Below the pieces are notes generated by a model. It was not told where the DNA came from, ran no database searches, and saw only the letters and a program-made list of their open reading frames with translations. From assembly GCA_963736305.1 (NCBI GenBank), contig CAVTOD010000005.1, positions 186,001-250,000 of the forward strand: a DNA stretch of 64,000 nucleotides, read 5' to 3'. Positions 50,830 through 60,455 of this stretch are shown here, piece after piece (position 1 is the stretch's first letter; each line of letters opens with the position of its first letter). The stretch comes from DASUPK01 sp963736305. GTDB taxonomy: Bacteria > Actinomycetota > Thermoleophilia > Solirubrobacterales > 70-9. The translations under genes and the position numbers were made by a program.

Positions 50830-52256
50830 GCCGCGGGAACTGCCTGCTGCGAGTCCATCAGCTGGGTCATCACGCCCCGGATCATCTCCTCGGCGTCGGC
50901 GTTGAGCCCGCCCGGCACGCCACCGTAGACGGCGCTCGACTCGGCGGGCTCGCCGCCGCGCTCGCGCGCGTAGGCCACCGCCGCGTCGAGATCTGACGCG
51001 AAGGCCTCGACCACCCCCGGCTGCGTCTGCGGCCGGGTCACCGCCATGTGCAGGGCGTTCGGATACTGCAGGCCGTTGAAGCGCCAGCCCCGCCTCTTCA
51101 TCTCGTCGTTCACGTGGTAGATGTCGAACTCGCCCGAGGTGAAGGCGAAGAGGAAGGTCGGCTCGCCCAGAATCCGCAGCTCGTCATGCGAGCGAACGGC
51201 GTCCTGCATCGCGGCCGAGGTCTCGAAGATCCGCCGCGCGTACTCGCGGTAGCCCTCGCGCCCGATCGAGACCAGCGACGCCCACGTCGCTGCCAGTAGA
51301 CCGTCGGAGCGCGATCCCTCCATGCCGGGGGAGAAATACTTGCCACCGCTCCAGTCCGGCATGAAGAAGTAACAGCGATTGCGCAACTCACGGTCCCCGA
51401 AGAGAAGGGTCGAGGTCCCCTTGAGGCCGTAGCCGTACTTGTGAGTGTCCGCGGAGATGCTGCTGACGCCGGGGACGCGGAAGTCGAACGGCGGGATCGG
51501 AAGCCCGAGCTCCTCGCCGAATGGCAGCAGGTAGCCGCCGAGGCAACCGTCGACGTGCAGGCCGACCCCGCGATCGAGCGCGAGCTCGCCCAGCGCCGCG
51601 ATCGGATCGATCGTGCCGTAGCCGTAGTTCCCCGCCGAGCCCACGATCGCGACGGTGTTCTCGTCGATCAGCTCGGCGACCGTCTCGGGCCGCACCAGCG
51701 TCGTCTCGGGGTCGATCTCGGCCCTGCGCATCTCGACGCCGAACAGGTGGCATGCCTTGTCGAAGGCGGGATGACCGGTCTCCGGCTTCACGAGGTTCGG
51801 CCGGTCGATGCCCCGCGCTGCGCGCCCGTCCTCCCTGTACGCGAGCACGGCCTGGGCGATGCTGGCGCTGCCGCCCGAGGTGACCATCCCGGCAGGCTCG
51901 TTGATGCGAGGGCGCGCGTCGCCGCGACCCGTTTCATGCTGGTCGCCCGCGTGCATCAGGTCGAGGGCCATGGCGATGATCTCGCCCTCGAAGCGGGTCG
52001 CGCTCGGGCACATGTCGCGCTGCAGGGCGTTCTGGTGGGCGAAGAGGCCGAACGCCTCCTTCAGGAAGCCGTAGTGGTCGCGGTCCCCGCAGTACATGGT
52101 CCCGGAGCACTTGCCGTCCTCCCAGGCGGCGTCCTCCTCGCTCGCCATTTCGCGCAGCTCGGTGAGAATCTCCTCGCGTGAGCGCCCGGTGCCCGGAATC
52201 TCACGGTTGACGCCATAGCGCTCGGCGTATGGGTAGAAGTCGAAGAGGTCGCTCAT
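50826..52256 (-). CDS. PLP-dependent lyase, sphingosine-1-phosphate lyase-like
   Basis: 476 residues from ATG 52256. Fold-type I PLP enzyme of the group II decarboxylase superfamily: CSGTMYCGDRDHYGFLKEAF, INEPAGMVTSGGSASIAQAV, LHVDGCLGGYLLPFGEELG, and the PLP lysine in SISADTHKYGYGLKGTSTLL. These match S1P lyase (Dpl1) more than glutamate decarboxylases. The family splits long-chain base phosphates or related phospho-amino alcohols. With an FGGY kinase overlapping by 4 bases, a dedicated catabolic pair is likely; substrate is not known. Confidence 0.83.
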   Translation of the reverse strand: MSDLFDFYPYAERYGVNREIPGTGRSREEILTELREMASEEDAAWEDGKCSGTMYCGDRDHYGFLKEAFGLFAHQNALQRDMCPSATRFEGEIIAMALDLMHAGDQHETGRGDARPRINEPAGMVTSGGSASIAQAVLAYREDGRAARGIDRPNLVKPETGHPAFDKACHLFGVEMRRAEIDPETTLVRPETVAELIDENTVAIVGSAGNYGYGTIDPIAALGELALDRGVGLHVDGCLGGYLLPFGEELGLPIPPFDFRVPGVSSISADTHKYGYGLKGTSTLLFGDRELRNRCYFFMPDWSGGKYFSPGMEGSRSDGLLAATWASLVSIGREGYREYARRIFETSAAMQDAVRSHDELRILGEPTFLFAFTSGEFDIYHVNDEMKRRGWRFNGLQYPNALHMAVTRPQTQPGVVEAFASDLDAAVAYARERGGEPAESSAVYGGVPGGLNADAEEMIRGVMTQLMDSQQAVPAA

Positions 52257-52275
52257 GCGTCTGCCTCCTTCGTCG

Positions 52276-53178
52276 CTAGATGTCGCCCGAGAACGTGTCG
52301 CAGGCATCCAGCTTCCCGGAGTCGAAGCCCGTCTGCAGCCAGTGCGAGCGTTGCTCGGAGGTGCCGTGGGTGAACGTCTCCGCGTCGATCCGTCCCTGAG
52401 CCTGCTGCTGGATGCGGTCGTCGCCGACCGAGGCGGCCGCGGTCAGGCCCTCCTGCAGGTCTCCGTTCTCGAGGATCCCGCGATCGTAGGTCGAGCGGGC
52501 CCAGACGCCGGCGAGACAATCCGCCTGGAGCTCCAGGCGCACGGAAAGCTCGTTCGCGTCGCCGGGATTCGACTGGGTCTGGCTACGGACCTGCTGCTCG
52601 ATCCCGAGCTGCTGCTGGACGTGATGGCCGATCTCATGGGCGAGGACGTATGCCTGGGCGAAGTCCCCCGGAGCCTTGAAGCGCCGGGAGAGCTCGTCGA
52701 AGAAGCCGAGGTCGATGTAGACCTTCTGGTCGAGCGGGCAGTAGAACGGCCCCGTCTCCGAGCTGGCGAGCCCGCACCCCGAGCTCACCCGGTTGCGGAA
52801 GAGAACGAGCTTGGCTCGCTGGTAGGGCTTGCCGGCGGCCTTGAACTCCTGGCGCCAGAATCCCTGGGCGTCATCCAGGACGAAGGCGACGAAGTCGACC
52901 TGTCTGCCGGCGTCGGGGCTGTTGGGGACCGTCCCGCCACCGGTCCCGGTCTGCGGGACCTGCGGGAAGGCGCTGCTCGGCCCCGGGACGTCGAACCCGC
53001 CATCCCCTCCCCCGCCCTTCATGAAGACGAGATAAACGATCACCAGCACGATGATCGTCCCGATGCCGCCGCCGCCCGCGCGGCCGAGCGGGATCGGGAA
53101 GGGCATTCCGCCGCCGCCGCCTCCCGCGCTCCGCCGATCCTCGACGTCGCCGCTAGGCCTGCCGGGCTTCCACTTCAT
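52276..53178 (-). CDS. Neutral zinc metallopeptidase, membrane-anchored
   Basis: 300 residues from ATG 53178. A Gly-rich cytoplasmic start, one membrane segment IGTIIVLVIVYLVFM, a Gly/Pro linker, then the metallopeptidase domain (PF04228 type). The zinc site is QAYVLAHEIGHHVQQQLGI (HExxH), with the third ligand in LELQADCLAGVWA. GCGLASSETGPFYCPLDQKV carries two Cys for a disulfide. The gene lies 11 bp downstream of cydB and may be co-transcribed. Confidence 0.9.
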   Translation of the reverse strand: MKWKPGRPSGDVEDRRSAGGGGGGMPFPIPLGRAGGGGIGTIIVLVIVYLVFMKGGGGDGGFDVPGPSSAFPQVPQTGTGGGTVPNSPDAGRQVDFVAFVLDDAQGFWRQEFKAAGKPYQRAKLVLFRNRVSSGCGLASSETGPFYCPLDQKVYIDLGFFDELSRRFKAPGDFAQAYVLAHEIGHHVQQQLGIEQQVRSQTQSNPGDANELSVRLELQADCLAGVWARSTYDRGILENGDLQEGLTAAASVGDDRIQQQAQGRIDAETFTHGTSEQRSHWLQTGFDSGKLDACDTFSGDI

Positions 53179-53189
53179 CGGCGCGCACT

Positions 53190-54210
53190 CTATTCCCGCA
53201 CCTGAGGCTCGCGGTATTCGAGCGCGCTTCGCTGCGAGAGCGCGTAGAGCAGGATCAGTGACGGCACGACCAGAGCCGCGGCGACGCCGAACACGACGAT
53301 CACCTCCGTGAGCGTGGCGGAGGCTCCCGCGGCGTCGGAGATCTTCAGGGAGGTCGGGAGCATGTAAGGGAAGGCCGCCGCGAAGTACCCCCAGATCATC
53401 GTCACCCCGGCGCCAACCGCAGCGACGCGGAGGCCGCGGTTGCGCCCGGTGACGAGCAGGCCTAGGGCGGCGAGCCCGCAGATCCCGGAAAGCACCACCA
53501 GTGCGACCCCGGGCCACGACGTGAGTCCGTCGTAGACGAACCGGGCGTCCCGATGAAGGGCCACCACCCCCACGGCCGCGCCGACGCCCGCGATGACGGC
53601 GATGATCAAAGCACGCCGGGCGAAGTAGTCGCGGAGGTCCTCGTCGCCGGCGGCTCCGGAATCCCGGACCAGGAAGATTGCGGCGGTGTAGGCGGCGACG
53701 GCCACGAACAGGGCGCCTGTGACGAGCGGCAGGAACCCCGTCCAGCTCGACGGTCGGATCGCCATCACCGCCGGCTGGGACCTCACCGGACGCGATTGCG
53801 CCGACCACCGTCCCCATGAAGAAGGGTGTGAGCAGCGAGGCGACGCCGAAGACCCGCGTCGCCGGGCGCTCGACCGGCCCCGGCAGCGCATGGCGGAAGG
53901 CAAACCCGGACCCCCGCAGCACGATCCCGAGCGCGGCGAGCGCCAGCGGGATGTAGAGAGTGGTCATGATCGCCGAGAAGGCGCGCGGGAACGCGGTCCA
54001 GAGGACCACCAGGACGAAGATCAGCCAGACGTGGTTGGCCTCCCAGACGGGGCCGATCGAACGGTCGATCTGGTCGCGGACTCGATCAGCGCGCTCGCTC
54101 CGACCGGCGAGTAGATCCCAGACGCCCGCGCCGAAGTCCGCTCCACCGAAGATCGCGTAGAGCGTGACCCCGGCCCAGAGGATCGCCGCGCAGACGTCGG
54201 CGGTGCTCAC
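53190..54210 (-). pseudogene. cydB: Cytochrome bd oxidase subunit II, frameshifted
   Basis: The start is GTG 54210, within the cydA stop (GTGA). N-terminal frame: AAILWAGVTLYAIFGGADFG, WEANHVWLIFVLVVLWTAFP (both classic CydB) and SLLTPFFMGTVVGAIASGEV. The rest is in another frame: SSWTGFLPLVTGALFVAVAA through RRALIIAVIAGVGAAVGVVA to EVIVVFGVAAALVVPSLILL. A single base change near 53790 joins them into about 340 residues. Cytochrome bd reduces oxygen to water with quinol at high affinity. Because nothing else is disturbed, an assembly indel is a likely cause. Confidence 0.85.
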
Positions 54211-55603
54211 GCCGAGGCCTCCGGGGCAGTCTCCGCAGGGGGCGGGCTGTATGGGAGCTCGCCCTCCTCCTGCCCTTCGCGCCAGCGGCGGGACAGGGCG
54301 CGCAGGATCAGGCCCGCGGTCGTGAACAGCCCTATGTAGAGCAGCATGGTGAAAGCCGAACACCCACCAGATCCCCTTGGCCGGCGTGACTGCCTCCGAC
54401 GTGCGCATGAATCCGTGGAGGATCCACGGCTGACGCCCGACCTCGGTGACGATCCAGCCCGACTCAAGCGCGACCACGGCCGCTACGCCCGAGATCGCGA
54501 CCGCCCGGAGGAACCAGGGCGTACTTCGGGAGGTCCCGCTTTCGCCACCAAGCGATCGCGAGCCAGATGGCGAGCAGGAAGAGCAGGCGTCCCGACGCCC
54601 ACCATCGTGTCGAAGGAGAGATGAAGCATCGTCAGTGCCGGGGGCTGCTCGTCGGCGGGATCTGGTTGAGGCCGGTGACGTCGGTGTTCTTGCTGAAGCC
54701 GACGAGGAAGGAGTCGAGCCCGGGAATCCCGATCCCGCCCTTCACCTTGCCGTCGGTGCAGATCCCTCCGAGGTACTCAGTCTGGTCGGGCCCGCCCTTG
54801 TAGATGCACTCCATGCCGGCGAACTTGGCGGGCTGATCGTCCGCCACCGCACGAGCGGCCGTATCGCCGACGAAGAGCTGGATCGGCGTCGCGATGGCGG
54901 CAACCGTCAGGGGCACGAGCAGACCGAGCCGGTGGTACCGGTCGCGGCGGCCGCGCAGCATGCCGACGGCGTAGATGGAAGCGAGGATGAAACCCGTGAC
55001 CATGTAGGCGGCCAGGAACATGTGGAAGAACTCGTAGCCCGTTGCGTTGTTGAAGAGGACCTCGAACGGCTTGACGTCGGTGACGTGCCCGCTGGCGTCG
55101 AGCGTGAAGCCCTGCGGCTGGTTCATCCAGGCGTTCGCGGCGATCACCGAGAAGGCGCCCCCCACCCCGGAGACCACGATCGGCACGGCGGACCACATGT
55201 GGGCCTTCGGCGAGAGGCGATTCCAGCCGTAGATGTAGATGGCGATGAAGATCGCCTCGAGGAAGAAGAAGATGCCCTCGATCGCGAAGGCGATCCCGAA
55301 GGCGTCGCCGAAGCGATCCATGAACCGGGGCCAGAGCAGCCCGAATTCGAAGGAGAGCACCGTTCCCGTGACCGCCCCGACCGCGAACAGCACGGCGACG
55401 GCCTTCGACCAGTTTCGCGCGAGCCGAAGAGCGGCCTCGTCATTCCGCCTGTGGCCCAGATACTCGGCGATCAGCATCATCGCCGGGAAGGCCACTCCGA
55501 AGCTGGCCAGAACGATGTGGAAACCGAGGGTGAAGCCCATCTGGTTGCGCGCAGCCAGCAGGTTCGATGAGGAGTCCGCGAGAAGGGGAACCAGGCTTGG
55601 CAT
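54207..55603 (-). pseudogene. cydA: Cytochrome bd oxidase subunit I, multiple frameshifts
   Basis: The first 320 residues are intact: NQMGFTLGFHIVLASFGVAF, the heme-bearing helices, FGIAFAIEGIFFFLEAIFIA. From about 54655 the frame breaks four times within about 310 bp (near 54655, 54589, 54521 and 54349). Correct family sequence continues across frames: DEQPPALTMLHLSFDTMVG, LLFLLAIWLAIAWWRKR, PWFLRAVAISGVAAVVALES, EVGRQPWILHG and FTMLLYIGLFTTAGLILRAL. Every residue stretch is recognisable, so the sequence is not decayed beyond indels. Either a poor-quality stretch or a recent pseudogene. Confidence 0.87.
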
Positions 55604-55640
55604 CAGATCTCGCCCCAGAGCCTATTCCTGTGACGGGTCA

Positions 55641-56576
55641 TCACAGGATTGCGATCGGGTTGAGGGGCGATCCGGTTCCTCCCACGATGCGGAGCGGGGC
55701 GCCGGCGAACAGGAACTCCCAGCGGCCCGCCTCCTCGCAGGCCCTGCCCAGCTCGCGAAGGTGCAGGTAGTCGAGCAGGTGGACACCCATGGCCGTCAGC
55801 GCCAGCACGTGGATCGGAAAGCCGACGCCCTCGGTGAAGCTCGGAGCCGTGTCGCTGTTGCCATCCGAGCCGAGCGCCGCAATACGTCGCGCCGCTAGGA
55901 ACTCCGCGCAGCTCGGGTGTAGGCCGGCCTTCAACCCTGCGGTGTCCCAGGGCCCGAGCTCGTCGAGGCGGCTGGCGTGGCCTGTCCGGATCAGGAGGAT
56001 GTCGCCTTCCTCCACCCTCACACCCTGGCGGCTCTCCGATTCCTCGAGGTCACCGGGCAGCACGCTCTCGCCGGGCTCCAGCCAGTTGACCCCGCGAGTC
56101 CGAGGGACGTCGAGCAGGACACCCCGCCCAACCAGCCCATCCTTCAGGACCTCGACCGTTTCAACCGAGGCGCCGGTGGCCGAGACCGAATCCGCCGGCC
56201 GCCCGTTGTAGAGCGAGTCGTCGTAGGAGACGTGGCAGAGCGCGTCGAGGTGGCTGTGTGAGTCGTTGTGGTAATCGACGCCGATGTAGTCCTTGGCGAA
56301 GGCGAGGCCTTGCGGATGCTCCCGGCCACCGAGCATGGTCATGCGGTGATCTGCAGGCTCCGGGTTGTCGGGCTCGCGCTCGGTGTTGAGAGAGCGACTG
56401 AGGCTGACCGTCCGCCCGTCGCGCGCGAGGCCGGCGGCGGCGGCGACCACGTCCGGCGTCAGGAAGTTGAGCGCGCCCCGCTCGTCATCGGCGCCCCACC
56501 GGCCCCAGTTCGAGACCCGATCGAAGAGCTGATGGAACTCGTCTGCCGAGACCTCGATGTCAGCCGGCCCCGTCAC
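55641..56576 (-). CDS. Cyclase-family hydrolase (kynurenine-formamidase fold)
   Basis: 311 residues. The cyclase/PF04199 metal motif is VDYHNDSHSHLDALCHVSYD (family form HxGTHxDxPxH). RVSNWGRWGADDERGALNFL at the start and GDILLIRTGHASRLDELGPW later are typical of the family. The C-terminal GFPIHVLALTAMGVHLLDYL carries the last ligand segment. Substrate unknown; several members hydrolyse N-formyl or cyclic amides. It overlaps the epimerase gene by 4 bases. Confidence 0.85.
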   Translation of the reverse strand: MTGPADIEVSADEFHQLFDRVSNWGRWGADDERGALNFLTPDVVAAAAGLARDGRTVSLSRSLNTEREPDNPEPADHRMTMLGGREHPQGLAFAKDYIGVDYHNDSHSHLDALCHVSYDDSLYNGRPADSVSATGASVETVEVLKDGLVGRGVLLDVPRTRGVNWLEPGESVLPGDLEESESRQGVRVEEGDILLIRTGHASRLDELGPWDTAGLKAGLHPSCAEFLAARRIAALGSDGNSDTAPSFTEGVGFPIHVLALTAMGVHLLDYLHLRELGRACEEAGRWEFLFAGAPLRIVGGTGSPLNPIAIL

Positions 56577-57508
56577 GCGTCCATCACCTTGATCGAGAAC
56601 GAAGCCTCGTAGCTCTCGCCGGGCTGCAGCAGCTTCAGGTCCTGCCCGCTCACCAGCGCGTTGGTTGGTGCGGTCATCGGCTCGAATGCGATCACCTCAT
56701 CGTCATCCGGCGCGTAGACCTGCGCATAGGGGTATCCCCGGTCAAATGACACCTCGATCCGGCGCCCTCCTCCCGCGAGGGCGAACGGCTCGGCCGGGGC
56801 CGCGAACTCGTCGTCGAAGGTCCTCGACCCGAGCGGACCGGAATCCACATCCGCCTGCTCCAACTCGCCGGTGGGGAGCTCCTCGGAGTCGAGCACGACC
56901 CGCTCACGCACCGGTATCTCGACCTCCCAGGCGCTTCGCTCCACCCCCGGCAGCCGGAGGTAGGGGTGGTACCCGAAGGCGATGGGTACCGGCACGTCGC
57001 CGGACGCCCGCATCGTCGTCGCGATGGTGAGCGTCTGATCCGAAACCCCAGCCTCGACCTGGAGCTGATGGGGAAACGGGAACACAGTCATCAGGTCTTC
57101 GCGGGCCGCGAAGTCGAAGGTGCCCACTAGGCGCGGACCTTCCGGACTGTCCGCGTGCCGGTCGACATTCCACCCCGGAGCGGCCGCGAGGAGGCCGTGG
57201 ATCGGCAGGCCCTTGGGACCCAGGGTGTAAAGCTCGGGGTGCGCCCAAAGGTCGACCTCCCTTCCTGCCACCCAGAAGTGCCTTCTCCCGACCCTGTTGG
57301 CCCAGGGGTGGAGCAACGGGATCCCCATGGTCGAGCGCTCGGCGACATATCGGGCCAGGCCGCCGCGCTGGCCCAGCAGCTCCTCGCCGCGATGGAGTAG
57401 GGAGCAGCCGACCATTCCGGCGTCGGGGACGAAGGCGGCCTCGAGCTCGGCGTCAGCGGAGGAGAGGGTCAGGGCATCGAATCCGTCGACGGGCCGGGTG
57501 GCGATCAC
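56573..57508 (-). CDS. Aldose 1-epimerase (mutarotase) family
   Basis: 311 residues, beta-sandwich. Family landmarks: MGIPLLHPWANRVGRRHFWV, LPIHGLLAAAPGWNV (catalytic His of the ..H-G.. motif), PIAFGYHPYLRLPG (second His) and EFAAPAEPFAL. It interconverts sugar anomers and would feed the G6PD/sugar-kinase steps encoded in the same gene run. It overlaps its neighbours by 4 bases on both sides (57505-57508, 56573-56576). Confidence 0.85.
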   Translation of the reverse strand: MIATRPVDGFDALTLSSADAELEAAFVPDAGMVGCSLLHRGEELLGQRGGLARYVAERSTMGIPLLHPWANRVGRRHFWVAGREVDLWAHPELYTLGPKGLPIHGLLAAAPGWNVDRHADSPEGPRLVGTFDFAAREDLMTVFPFPHQLQVEAGVSDQTLTIATTMRASGDVPVPIAFGYHPYLRLPGVERSAWEVEIPVRERVVLDSEELPTGELEQADVDSGPLGSRTFDDEFAAPAEPFALAGGGRRIEVSFDRGYPYAQVYAPDDDEVIAFEPMTAPTNALVSGQDLKLLQPGESYEASFSIKVMDA

Positions 57509-58876
57509 TCGGGCGTCTCGCTCTCCGTCGACTGCCGGTCATCCTTTACAAGCGACATCAAGAACGGCCGGCCGCCGGCCTGCTCGATGGCGACCCGTCC
57601 GATTACCTGCTGCATCGTGATCGTGCGCTGGGGACGGCTGTTGCCGATGAAGGTGATCGCCCACCTGAGCACCGTCGCGAGACGGTTCTTGAAGCCGGTG
57701 AGGAAGGTGAGGTGAACGAAGAGCCAGGCGAGCCAGCCGAGAAATCCCGACAGGCGGATGCCCTTGAAGCTGACCACGGCCCGGAAGCGGGAGATGGTCG
57801 CCATGCTGCCCAGGTCGCGGTAGCGAAACGGCTTGCCCTCCCTGCCTCCCAGCCGCCGCTTGATCGTGCTCGACGCGTGGAGGCCCTGCTGCATCGCCAC
57901 CTCCGCGACCCCCGGAAGCCCGTCCAGGGACATCATGTCGCCGATCGCGAACACCTCGGGATGCCCAGGCAACGTGCAATCGGGAAGCACCGCGACCCGC
58001 CCGGCGCGGTCGACATCCGCGCCGGTCGCCTCGCCCAGCATCCGCGCGAGCGGAGACGCTTCGACGCCCGCCGCCCAGACCTTGGTACGGCAGCCGATCC
58101 GCCGCTCCTCGTCCCCCTGCTTGACGACCACTCCATTCTGGTCGACGTCGGTGACGAGGCTCGACATCTGGAGCTCGACGCCGAGGTTCCCCAGCTCCTT
58201 GGACGCCTTGCCGGAGAGCCGGTCGCCGAAGGTCGCCAACACCCGCTTCCCGCCATCGAAGATGATGATCCTGGCGTTGCGCGGATCGATCCTTCGGAAG
58301 TCGTCCGTGAGCACGCGCCTCGAAAGCTCGGCGATCTGGCCCGCGATCTCCACTCCGGTCGGACCGCCGCCGACCACCACGAAGGTGAGCCATTCCTGCT
58401 GCTTCTCAGGATCCTGCTCGAGCTCGGCCATCTCGAACGCCCCGAGAATCCTGCCCCTGAGCTCGAGGGCGTCATTGATCGTCTTCATCCCGGGAGCCCA
58501 GCGCGAGAACTCGTCGTGGCCGAAGTACGACTGCCCGGCGCCACCGGCGACGATCAGGCTGTCGTAGGGGAGCTCGAGCGGCCGGCCGTCGGGCCCCATC
58601 GCCGTCACCTTCCGAGCCATCCAGGTCGAAGCCGTTCACCTCGGCCAGCTCGACCTCGATATTCCGGTGGCGGTGCAGGACCCCGCGGAGCGGCGGCGCG
58701 ATCTCCCCCTCCGAGAGGATCCCCGTCGCGACCTGGTAGAGCAGCGGCTGGAAGAGGTGGTGGTTGACGCGGTCAACCAGAGTGACCTGGACGGCAGCGC
58801 GGCTCACGGCTCGGGCGGCGAACAGGCCGCCGAAGCCTCCACCCACGACCACCACTCGATGGGAATCCGTCGCCAC
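57505..58876 (-). pseudogene. ndh: Type II NADH dehydrogenase (NDH-2), frameshifted
   Basis: FAD motif VVVVGGGFGGLFAARAVSRA, then NHHLFQPLLYQVATGILSEG in the first frame. After about 58619 a second frame carries ARKVTAMGPDGRPLELPYDS, VVVGGGPTGVEIAGQIAEL (NAD site) and VFAIGDMMSLDGLPGVAEVA, with a C-terminal amphipathic/membrane part (LGWLAWLFVHLTFLTGF). One extra G near 58619 is the only fault; removing it gives a 456-residue enzyme. NDH-2 passes NADH electrons to quinone without pumping protons, and would feed the cytochrome bd encoded nearby. Confidence 0.87.
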
Positions 58877-58901
58877 GGTCTACCCGTCGAGTCCGTCCCG
58901 C

Positions 58902-60455
58902 CTACGCGCCGAGACGCTCCAGCAGGTGGTCGCCGACGCGAATCGCGTTCGCCATCGCCGTCAGCGCCGGATTGACTGCGCCGATGCTCGGGAAGAAGCT
59001 GGTGTCGACGACGTAGAGGTTGTCGAGCTCGTGCGCCTTGCAGTTCGTGTCGAGCACCGAGGTCGCCGGATCCGACCCGAAGCGGCAGGTCCCGGCCTGA
59101 TGCGCGACCCCGGCCACCGGGATCTCGTTCTTCAGGTACGCGTTGTGCGGCAGCAGGTGGCCCGAGTGCATGCCGATCTCGCCCAGCATCGACTTGAGCT
59201 TCTCGTAGAGCTCGTTCTTCGGTCCCTCGTTCGAGGAGCTGTACGCGATCTTCACCCGCCCGTCGTCGCTCAGCGTGACTCGGTTCTCCGGCATCGGCAG
59301 GTCCTCCGTCGAGAGCCAGAAGTCCACCGCATGGGTGGCGACTCTTTCGAGCGACCAATCCGGGGCGAATTTCGTCTCTCCAGGCTTCTCCCCTCGGAAC
59401 ATCGGGGCCTGCGACTTGCCGACCATCTGGATGTTGCCGAGCGGGTGGTCGAACTCCTTCCCCGCCAGGTAGAAGTCGTTGAGGCCGAGCGTCTTCTGGA
59501 AGACGGTCGGGTTAGGCTCCTTCGAGAGGGCCAGCACGGCCTGGCTGTTGTGGAACATGTAGTTGCGACCGACCTGGTCGGATCCGTTAGCCAGGCCGTT
59601 CGGGTGCTTGTCAGTGGCCGAGGCGAGCAGGAGCCTGGCCGAGTTGGCGGCGCCGCAGGAGACGACGATGACGTCCGCGCTGTGGGTCGCGGTCTCCCCC
59701 TCGCGCTCCACCACCACGCCTGTGACCTCGGTCCCGTCGGGGCTCGTCTCGAGGGACAGCGCCGTCGCGTTGATGAGCAGCGTGACGTTTTCGTGCTCGA
59801 GGGCCGGCCGCACCGCCATCACCTCAGCGTCCGACTTGGCGTGGACGAGGCAGGGGAAGCCGTCGCAGTCCTGACAGCGCACGCAGCGGCTGAAGGGCAT
59901 GTCTTCCTCGTTGAGCAGGACGCCGCAGGGAGCGTGGAAAGGCTGATACCCGGCGGCGGCCAGGTCGTCCGCCAGCTGCTGGATTCGCGGCTCATGCGAC
60001 ACGGCCGGGTGCGGATATGGCGCGCTCGCCGGCGGCTCCGTCGGGTCCTCACCACGGGCGCCGCGTACCTCGTAGAGCTGCTCAGCCCTGGTGTAGAAGG
60101 GCTCAATCTCCTCATACGTGATGGGCCAGGCGGGCGAGACCCCATCGACGTGCTTGATCTCGCCGAAGTCCTCTGCCCGCAGGCGGTAGAGCGCGGCGCC
60201 GTACATCTTGGTGGCGCCGCCGACGAAGTAGTGGACCTGCGGCGCGAACTCATTGCCGTCAGCGTCGTACCAGGTGTCCTCCGACTGGTAGCGGCCGTCG
60301 ACGAAGACGTCCTGCGCAAGCCAGTTCTGCGGCTCCCGGGGAAGCCAGTCTCCCCTCTCCAGCAGCAGGATCCGCTTTCCGGACGGTGCGAGCTGGTGGA
60401 CCAGGGTGCCGCCGCCGGCGCCGCTGCCGATCACGATCACGTCGTAATCGCTCAT
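58902..60455 (-). CDS. GMC-family FAD oxidoreductase
   Basis: 517 residues. FAD motif YDVIVIGSGAGGGTLVHQLA, ADVIVVSCGAANSARLLLAS, and the GMC C-terminal block HQAGTCRFGSDPATSVLDTN ... LYVVDTSFFPSIGAVNPALT. A cysteine cluster CVRCQDCDGFPCLVHAKSDA marks the gluconate/glucose-fructose type subset and may be metal binding. It oxidises a sugar or alcohol. The gene overlaps the GH15 gene by 4 bases, which points to sugar oxidation. Confidence 0.85.
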   Translation of the reverse strand: MSDYDVIVIGSGAGGGTLVHQLAPSGKRILLLERGDWLPREPQNWLAQDVFVDGRYQSEDTWYDADGNEFAPQVHYFVGGATKMYGAALYRLRAEDFGEIKHVDGVSPAWPITYEEIEPFYTRAEQLYEVRGARGEDPTEPPASAPYPHPAVSHEPRIQQLADDLAAAGYQPFHAPCGVLLNEEDMPFSRCVRCQDCDGFPCLVHAKSDAEVMAVRPALEHENVTLLINATALSLETSPDGTEVTGVVVEREGETATHSADVIVVSCGAANSARLLLASATDKHPNGLANGSDQVGRNYMFHNSQAVLALSKEPNPTVFQKTLGLNDFYLAGKEFDHPLGNIQMVGKSQAPMFRGEKPGETKFAPDWSLERVATHAVDFWLSTEDLPMPENRVTLSDDGRVKIAYSSSNEGPKNELYEKLKSMLGEIGMHSGHLLPHNAYLKNEIPVAGVAHQAGTCRFGSDPATSVLDTNCKAHELDNLYVVDTSFFPSIGAVNPALTAMANAIRVGDHLLERLGA

